In this document: positions 59,478 to 64,000 of the stretch, piece by piece
Numbering within the stretch: position 1 is the first letter of the stretch
Layout: each line of letters begins with the position of its first letter
Origin: CALMEH01 sp964548225
GTDB taxonomy: Bacteria; Acidobacteriota; Blastocatellia; Pyrinomonadales; Pyrinomonadaceae
NCBI GenBank assembly: GCA_964548225.1
Contig: CAZJQP010000002.1
Location: 116,945-180,944 of the forward strand
Reading direction: 5' to 3'
DNA length: 64,000 nt
Translations under genes and position numbers: made by a program
Notes under the pieces: generated by a model
The model's input: only the letters and a program-made list of their open reading frames with translations
What the model was told of the DNA's origin: nothing
The model's database searches: none

Positions 59478-59481
59478 GACT

Positions 59482-60621
59482 TTATCGTTTGCGCGAAATT
59501 TTCTGTTTCAATTTCGTGATTTTTTCGCGCAGACGGCGGAAAGAAATTCGTCCAAAACGATTTTCTTTTAATGCCGTGCCGATAAGTTCTTGTGCTTCAT
59601 CGGTTTCGGCAATATCAGCAATCGGTTTCGGCTGTTCAGCGGTTGCGTCTTTTTCGTAGCTGAGTTTTACGAACACGGGAAAATGATCAGAACCGCACGA
59701 ATTTTTAATACGTTCGAGATGAATCAGACGAAAATGATGTGAGTGAAAAATATGGTCGAGCGGCAGACGAAAAATCGGGTAATTGGCGTGAAACGTATTG
59801 TAGAATCCGCGTCCGACTCGCGGGTCGAGAAGTCCGCTGATTCGTTTGAAAAGTTTTGTCGTGTATGACCAAGCCGCGTCGTTCAAATCGCCCGCGACGA
59901 TGCACGGCAAATTCGACTCGCGCACCGCTTTGCCAACCAATAAAAGTTCGCCGTCGCGTTCCGTCGAGCGTCCGCGTTCTTCCGGCACAGGCGGACGCGG
60001 ATGAACGCCGTGAAGCGCAATCGAATCACCGGATTTTAACTCGATTTTCGTGTGAATCGAAGGAATATCGTCTTGAATCAGAAATTGAATCTCCGTATCG
60101 TGAAGCGGAAAGCGCGAAAAAAGCATCATTCCATAATGATTTTCCAGCGTGTGCGCGGCTAAATTCGGATAATTTTCTTTCAAAGGCGCGAGCTTTTCTG
60201 CCCACCAATCATTCGGTTCGGCAAGCAAAACGACATCAGGATTATAAGTTTCGACCAGCTTCAAAACTCTTTCAAACTCCCGATTTTCCATTAACACATT
60301 GAAAATCAAAAGACTGATATTTGTGTCATCCAAGTCCGGTTCTCGCGCCGATTGAACTTCCTTGCGATGAAGAATTGTGAACGGCAAAATTGCTTGAATC
60401 TGATAAGTAATCGAAACAATCAAACCGAGCGCAAACAGATAATCCTGAGGCTTTCTGTAATCAAAAACCAACCCCCAAAGACCAAACGCCACAATAAGCA
60501 AAGAAAGCACTTGCAGGCGCGGAAAGTCGCCGAGACGAATAAACCAATTGGCATTTTTGATAAACGGCTTAACGGTCAGCGCAATTCCCAAAATGCCGAT
60601 AATGATTGCCAGCCATTTCAT
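59482..60621 (-). CDS. Endonuclease/exonuclease/phosphatase-family membrane protein
   Basis: A 379-residue protein with three to four N-terminal membrane segments (WLAIIIGILGIALTVKPFI; LSLLIVAFGLWGLVFDY; YLFALGLIVSITYQ). They are followed by an EEP domain: SLLIFNVLMENREFERVLKL, PDVVLLAEPNDWW, ALHGVHPRPP, CIVAGDLNDAAWS and CGSDHFPVFVKL. The Asn/Asp/His active-site set is complete. Such membrane proteins may hydrolyse phospholipid or nucleotide phosphodiesters. The start overlaps the stop of the DUF1016 gene. Confidence 0.85.
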   Translation of the reverse strand: MKWLAIIIGILGIALTVKPFIKNANWFIRLGDFPRLQVLSLLIVAFGLWGLVFDYRKPQDYLFALGLIVSITYQIQAILPFTILHRKEVQSAREPDLDDTNISLLIFNVLMENREFERVLKLVETYNPDVVLLAEPNDWWAEKLAPLKENYPNLAAHTLENHYGMMLFSRFPLHDTEIQFLIQDDIPSIHTKIELKSGDSIALHGVHPRPPVPEERGRSTERDGELLLVGKAVRESNLPCIVAGDLNDAAWSYTTKLFKRISGLLDPRVGRGFYNTFHANYPIFRLPLDHIFHSHHFRLIHLERIKNSCGSDHFPVFVKLSYEKDATAEQPKPIADIAETDEAQELIGTALKENRFGRISFRRLREKITKLKQKISRKR

Positions 60622-61733
60622 TTAGAAATAATATTTTTTTGACTCAAAATTCGTTTTGCTCGGTCAATTTCTTTAACCAAAACTTCTTCGCTCGGTAAAA
60701 TCATTTTGTATTCCGAAGCGAGAATTTTATTTGGTAAATTTTCGAGTGTGTAATGTGCCAAAGCATCGCTTTTTTGGTCGCATAAAATCAAACCAATCGG
60801 CGGATTTTCGTCTGCTTCGCGCCAATGTTCGTTGGCGTAATTTGTGTATAAAATCATCTGTCCGACATCTGCGTGCGAAAATTTTCCGAGCTTCAAATCA
60901 ATAATTACCAAGCATTTCAAACGCCGATTGAACAAAACCAAATCCACACGAAACCATTCATCGCCGACTCGAAGGAGCATCTGCCGTCCGACAAACGCAA
61001 AACCCGCGCCCATTTCGAGCAAAAACGACTGCAAATGTTTGATAATCGCTTCTTCCAAATCGAGTTCGGAATATTCGTCTTTGAGATTAAGAAATTCCAA
61101 AACAAACGGGTCTTTGATTTCTTCGTCCGCCGAAACATAATCTTCCTTTTCCGCTTTTTCGCCTTTTTTGAGCATCGCGGCTTTATTTTTGGAAAGCAAA
61201 GTGCGCTTGTAAAACTGCGAATTTTGTTGCCGTTTAAGTTGCCGCACCGACCAACCGCCGCGCAAGGCTTCCGCTTCATAAAACTCGCGCTCATTTTCAT
61301 CGCGGCACGAAAGAAGCAAAACATAATGCGACCACGGCAAAGGAAAATTTTTAGCGATTTCGGTAAGTTTAAAAGATTGTGCAGACACTGTCTGCACTTT
61401 CTCGAATTTGCTAGACAGTGTCTGGCATTTTTGCCAACCCAAATAAAACAAACGCATTTGTTGGAGATTCTGACGAGAAAATCCGCGACCGAATCTATCG
61501 GTTAAATCTTTTGAAAGTTTTTTCAAAAGTTCGCCGCCATACTCGGCACGTTCTTCACCTTTCTGCTCAATCTCGACAATTCGCCGACCGATTTCCCAAT
61601 AAGTCGCCGTCATCAGCGCATTGACCGAACGCGCCGCCATTCGCCGTGATTGTTCGAGCAGTTGGCTCAAATCCGACAAAATCGAATCGTAATTATCTTG
61701 AGGTTTTACAATTTCTGCGATTTTCTTTGCCAT
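60618..61733 (-). CDS. DUF1016/YhcG-family PD-(D/E)xK nuclease
   Basis: A 371-residue protein. The N-terminal part (ATYWEIGRRIVEIEQKGEER, SRQNLQQMRLFYLGW) and the C-terminal nuclease part (RVDLVLFNRRLKCLVIIDLK, with the acidic residues and Lys) are both present. Family members occur beside restriction systems and as stand-alone nucleases. In the middle (about residues 100-118) is KCQTLSSKFEKVQTVSAQS, encoded by two inverted GACACTGTC words, an odd feature of this family. It overlaps the EEP gene by 4 bp. Confidence 0.85.
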   Translation of the reverse strand: MAKKIAEIVKPQDNYDSILSDLSQLLEQSRRMAARSVNALMTATYWEIGRRIVEIEQKGEERAEYGGELLKKLSKDLTDRFGRGFSRQNLQQMRLFYLGWQKCQTLSSKFEKVQTVSAQSFKLTEIAKNFPLPWSHYVLLLSCRDENEREFYEAEALRGGWSVRQLKRQQNSQFYKRTLLSKNKAAMLKKGEKAEKEDYVSADEEIKDPFVLEFLNLKDEYSELDLEEAIIKHLQSFLLEMGAGFAFVGRQMLLRVGDEWFRVDLVLFNRRLKCLVIIDLKLGKFSHADVGQMILYTNYANEHWREADENPPIGLILCDQKSDALAHYTLENLPNKILASEYKMILPSEEVLVKEIDRAKRILSQKNIISK

Positions 61734-61737
61734 AATT

Positions 61738-62931
61738 TTAATGCGCTTTTATCTTCAAAAACTTACGTTTGCCGACCTGAATCAAGATTTCGTCTTTCAA
61801 ATCAATTTCCGCGCTCGTATTTGAAATTTTTTCGCCGTTTAATTTCACGCCGCCTTGTTCGATTAAGCGTTTGGCTTCTTTTTTTGACGGCGCGAGATTC
61901 GTCTGCATCATTAAATCAGCCAAATTATAAACGCCTGAAGCAATGTTTGTTTCTTCAATTTCGTCGGGAATTTCTTTTTTGACAAAGCGGGCGACGAAAT
62001 CTTCTTCGGCTTTTTTTGCATCATCCGCCGAGTGAAAATCTTTGATGATGTGTTTGGCAAGATTTACTTTCAAGTTTCGCGGATTTTCGTTGCCCGACTT
62101 CATTTTTTCGATTTCTACCGGCGAAAAATCGGTCAAAAGTTCGTAATATTTCCACATTAAATCGTCGGAAATTGACATCACTTTGCCAAACATTTCATTT
62201 GGATTTTCGTCAATTCCGATATAATTATTCAACGATTTCGACATTTTGTTCACGCCGTCCAAACCTTCGAGAAGCGGTGTTGTTAAGATAACTTGCGGCT
62301 CTTGCGCGTATTCGCGTTGCAAGTTTCGTCCGACCATTAAATTAAATTTTTGGTCAGTTCCGCCAAGTTCGACATCAGCGTTAAGTGCAACGGAATCATA
62401 ACCTTGCACGAGCGGGTAAAGAAGTTCATGCAGGGAAATCGGGCGTTCTTCGCGCAGACGTTTTTCAAAATCGTCGCGTTCCAGAATTTGTTTGACCGTG
62501 ATGCGCGAACAAAGCCGCACAAAATCTGCCGCGTCAAATTTGTCCATCCATTCGGAATTAAAACGTATCTCGGTTTTTTCGGGGTCTAATAATTTAAAAA
62601 TCTGCGTTTTATAAGTTTCCGCATTCGCATCAATTTCTTCACGCGACAATGGCGGACGAGTCGAATTTTTGCCCGACGGGTCGCCAATCATTCCCGTAAA
62701 ACTGCCGATGAGGAAAATCGCCGTGTGTCCTAACTCTTGAAAAGCCTTGAGTTTGCGAATCACAACCGTATGCCCGATGTGAATGTCGGGCGCAGTCGGG
62801 TCAGCACCGAGTTTTATTCGCAGAGGTTTTCCTGTTTTCGCGCTCATTTCGAGTTTTTTCCGCAAATCGTCTTCGCGGATCAAATCAACCGCGCCTTTTT
62901 TTAAGTATGAAATCTGTTCGTCTATCGTCAT
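61738..62931 (-). CDS. tyrS: Tyrosyl-tRNA synthetase
   Basis: A 397-residue class I synthetase that charges tRNA-Tyr. The HIGH motif is APDIHIGHTVV (residues 48-57). The KMSKS motif is GVNKMSKSLNNYIG. The tyrosine-binding loop has LGGTDQKFNLMVGR, and an S4 RNA-binding domain closes the chain (GGVKLNGEKISN). The length fits bacterial TyrRS. It heads a - strand run with the DUF1016 and EEP genes. Confidence 0.95.
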   Translation of the reverse strand: MTIDEQISYLKKGAVDLIREDDLRKKLEMSAKTGKPLRIKLGADPTAPDIHIGHTVVIRKLKAFQELGHTAIFLIGSFTGMIGDPSGKNSTRPPLSREEIDANAETYKTQIFKLLDPEKTEIRFNSEWMDKFDAADFVRLCSRITVKQILERDDFEKRLREERPISLHELLYPLVQGYDSVALNADVELGGTDQKFNLMVGRNLQREYAQEPQVILTTPLLEGLDGVNKMSKSLNNYIGIDENPNEMFGKVMSISDDLMWKYYELLTDFSPVEIEKMKSGNENPRNLKVNLAKHIIKDFHSADDAKKAEEDFVARFVKKEIPDEIEETNIASGVYNLADLMMQTNLAPSKKEAKRLIEQGGVKLNGEKISNTSAEIDLKDEILIQVGKRKFLKIKAH

Positions 62932-63365
62932 AAGTTTAGTTATTGTAAGGAAAAATCGCGCCTTTTTCTAATTGCGCGGACAATAAAATTTGTCGAATCA
63001 GTAAAAAGTCAATACCTTTCGCTCATTTCAACTTGTTGAAAACAAAGCGTCTTACAAAAATTAGCAAAAAATTAGCATTTTTTTAATGTTTTTTTTGAAG
63101 AAATTTTGTAATTTAATTAGCGATTACAAAACAAATCAAATGAGTGAAAATTGCTCCCACGTTTAGTATAGCTTGAGAGAGAAACTAAAAAAGAATACCA
63201 GTTTTTAACCTGAGAAATTAGAAGATTTTTGTCAGTCTGATTTTCTGCAATTCGCAATTCAAAGTCAAAAAACTGCTGTATCTAAAAACGCAACTTAATT
63301 TTTGCAAAATAACCCGTTTGACCTGGTTGTAGTAATAAATCAAAATTTAGAGGAGATAGATAATA
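62932..63365. other. Intergenic region with no gene seen
   Basis: No gene or known RNA motif was recognised here. A dyad TTTTGTAAT / ATTACAAAA around 63104-63131 could be an operator. An AGGAGAT site lies at 63351-63357, just before the next start. Confidence 0.5.
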
Positions 63366-63923
63366 ATGAAAAAACAAATCACTTTTATAGTTATTTTAGC
63401 TTTGGTTGCTTTTTTAGTATGGAACAAGTTTGACAGTTCCAAAGCTCAAGACCAAGGAAACAAAAATGAAGGTAAAATCGGCGATGTCAAATATTCGGTT
63501 TTGGATCCTGATAAGTTCAGAGAACTAAATGGAAAAGGCTGGGTATTGATGGACGGTAGTTCTATGGAAAACTCAGGGCTTGCAGCGATTACAAAAGAAA
63601 AAACGATGCCGGATGCAAGAGGTGTTTTTATCAGAGGAATGAATCTGGGACAAACGGTTGAAAACGGTGATGTAGATGGTAATAGAGCAGTCGGTAAATT
63701 TCAGCTGGATTCCTTTCAAGGACATAAACATTATAATCAGCAAATGATTCAAACTGGATCAAGAGATATACCAAATACAACAGACCAAAGACGTAGAGTC
63801 GAAGCAGGAGCTGTAGAAACTGCTGGTGTTCACGATGGAGGCTTTGGTGTTCCACGTATAAGTAAGGAAACCAGACCGCGTAATATCACGCTTTATACTT
63901 ACATCAAAATTAACAACGAATAA
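63366..63923 (+). CDS. Secreted protein with phage tail-collar-like domain
   Basis: A 185-residue protein. An N-terminal signal anchor (FIVILALVAFLVWNKF) is followed by a domain seen in phage tail fibres and collars. This has GKGWVLMDGSSMENSGLAAI, MPDARGVFIRGMN, LDSFQGHKHYNQQ and ETRPRNITLYTYIKI. In phages such a domain caps the fibre and may carry the receptor tip. There are no phage genes beside it, and the gene is AT-rich, so it could be a domesticated or recently gained protein. AGGAGAT is a clear RBS. It stands alone at the window end. Confidence 0.75.
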   Translation: MKKQITFIVILALVAFLVWNKFDSSKAQDQGNKNEGKIGDVKYSVLDPDKFRELNGKGWVLMDGSSMENSGLAAITKEKTMPDARGVFIRGMNLGQTVENGDVDGNRAVGKFQLDSFQGHKHYNQQMIQTGSRDIPNTTDQRRRVEAGAVETAGVHDGGFGVPRISKETRPRNITLYTYIKINNE

Positions 63924-64000
63924 TTTCAAAAAAGGAAGAAATCAAAATAGACCTCTTGCAAAAGAAAGTTAATGATTAAGTGCATAATTATACAGACCAG

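Overview
The window is draft-quality sequence (one 100-N scaffold gap at 7150-7249) from a Gram-negative bacterium. It has RND/TolC efflux genes, a PilT-type motor, OmpA-like and secreted proteins. The best guess is an Acidobacteriota relative, perhaps Blastocatellia/Pyrinomonadales. The reasons are two large Ser/Thr kinases with TPR or WD40-like (PD40) tails, an ECF sigma factor paired divergently with one of them, futalosine-type menaquinone genes, Uma2-family paralogues, and a very high load of short intergenic palindromes. This assignment is inference; no rRNA or tRNA gene was seen.

Layout. 1-7039: an exopolysaccharide-type operon on the + strand (glycosyltransferases, formyltransferase, polysaccharide deacetylase, AsnB-type amidotransferase, YdcF, methyltransferase). 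7.1-11 kb: a 21-bp repeat array holding the gap, a kinase-TPR protein, and small redox genes (glutaredoxin, 2Fe-2S protein, rhodanese). 11.3-17.8 kb: a complete tripartite RND efflux operon. 18-24.9 kb: repeat elements, PEP synthase, an M16 peptidase pair and a methyltransferase. 25.1-28.7 kb: an AT-richer cassette (GHKL/MORC-like ATPase, methyltransferase-like protein, convergent DNA cytosine methyltransferase) that looks like an acquired defence or modification island. 28.8-36.6 kb: an FN3-like protein, a zinc-ribbon membrane protein, a PilT-like ATPase, a Rad52-like annealing protein and an M14 peptidase. 36.6-39.1 kb: a rhodanese lipoprotein with an in-frame UGA (probable selenoprotein) and WecB, flanked by inverted copies of one repeat. 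39.1-41.9 kb: a WecC-like dehydrogenase split by an intein. 42-50 kb: menaquinone genes (UbiA-family, MqnE) interrupted by HicAB and a PLD-type nuclease, then two Uma2 proteins and a Coq7-like protein. 50-64 kb: a second FN3-like protein, nucleotide-sugar epimerase, RDD protein, ECF sigma factor/kinase pair, a secreted/OmpA trio, EEP-family protein, DUF1016 nuclease, TyrRS and a collar-like secreted protein.

The most notable signals are the UGA-containing rhodanese with a SECIS-like hairpin; the intein placed exactly at the catalytic cysteine of the sugar dehydrogenase; the GHKL/methyltransferase/Dcm cassette; a family of intergenic hairpins whose two arms change together; three unrelated intergenic arrays that share a 21-bp period; and several MITE-like elements with terminal inverted repeats.

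Many genes end in, or contain, repeat-derived sequence. Examples are the C-termini of the formyltransferase, the deacetylase and a glycosyltransferase, the cytoplasmic loop of the RND pump, and the leader of the second M16 peptidase. Repeat spread has therefore reshaped proteins as well as intergenic DNA.
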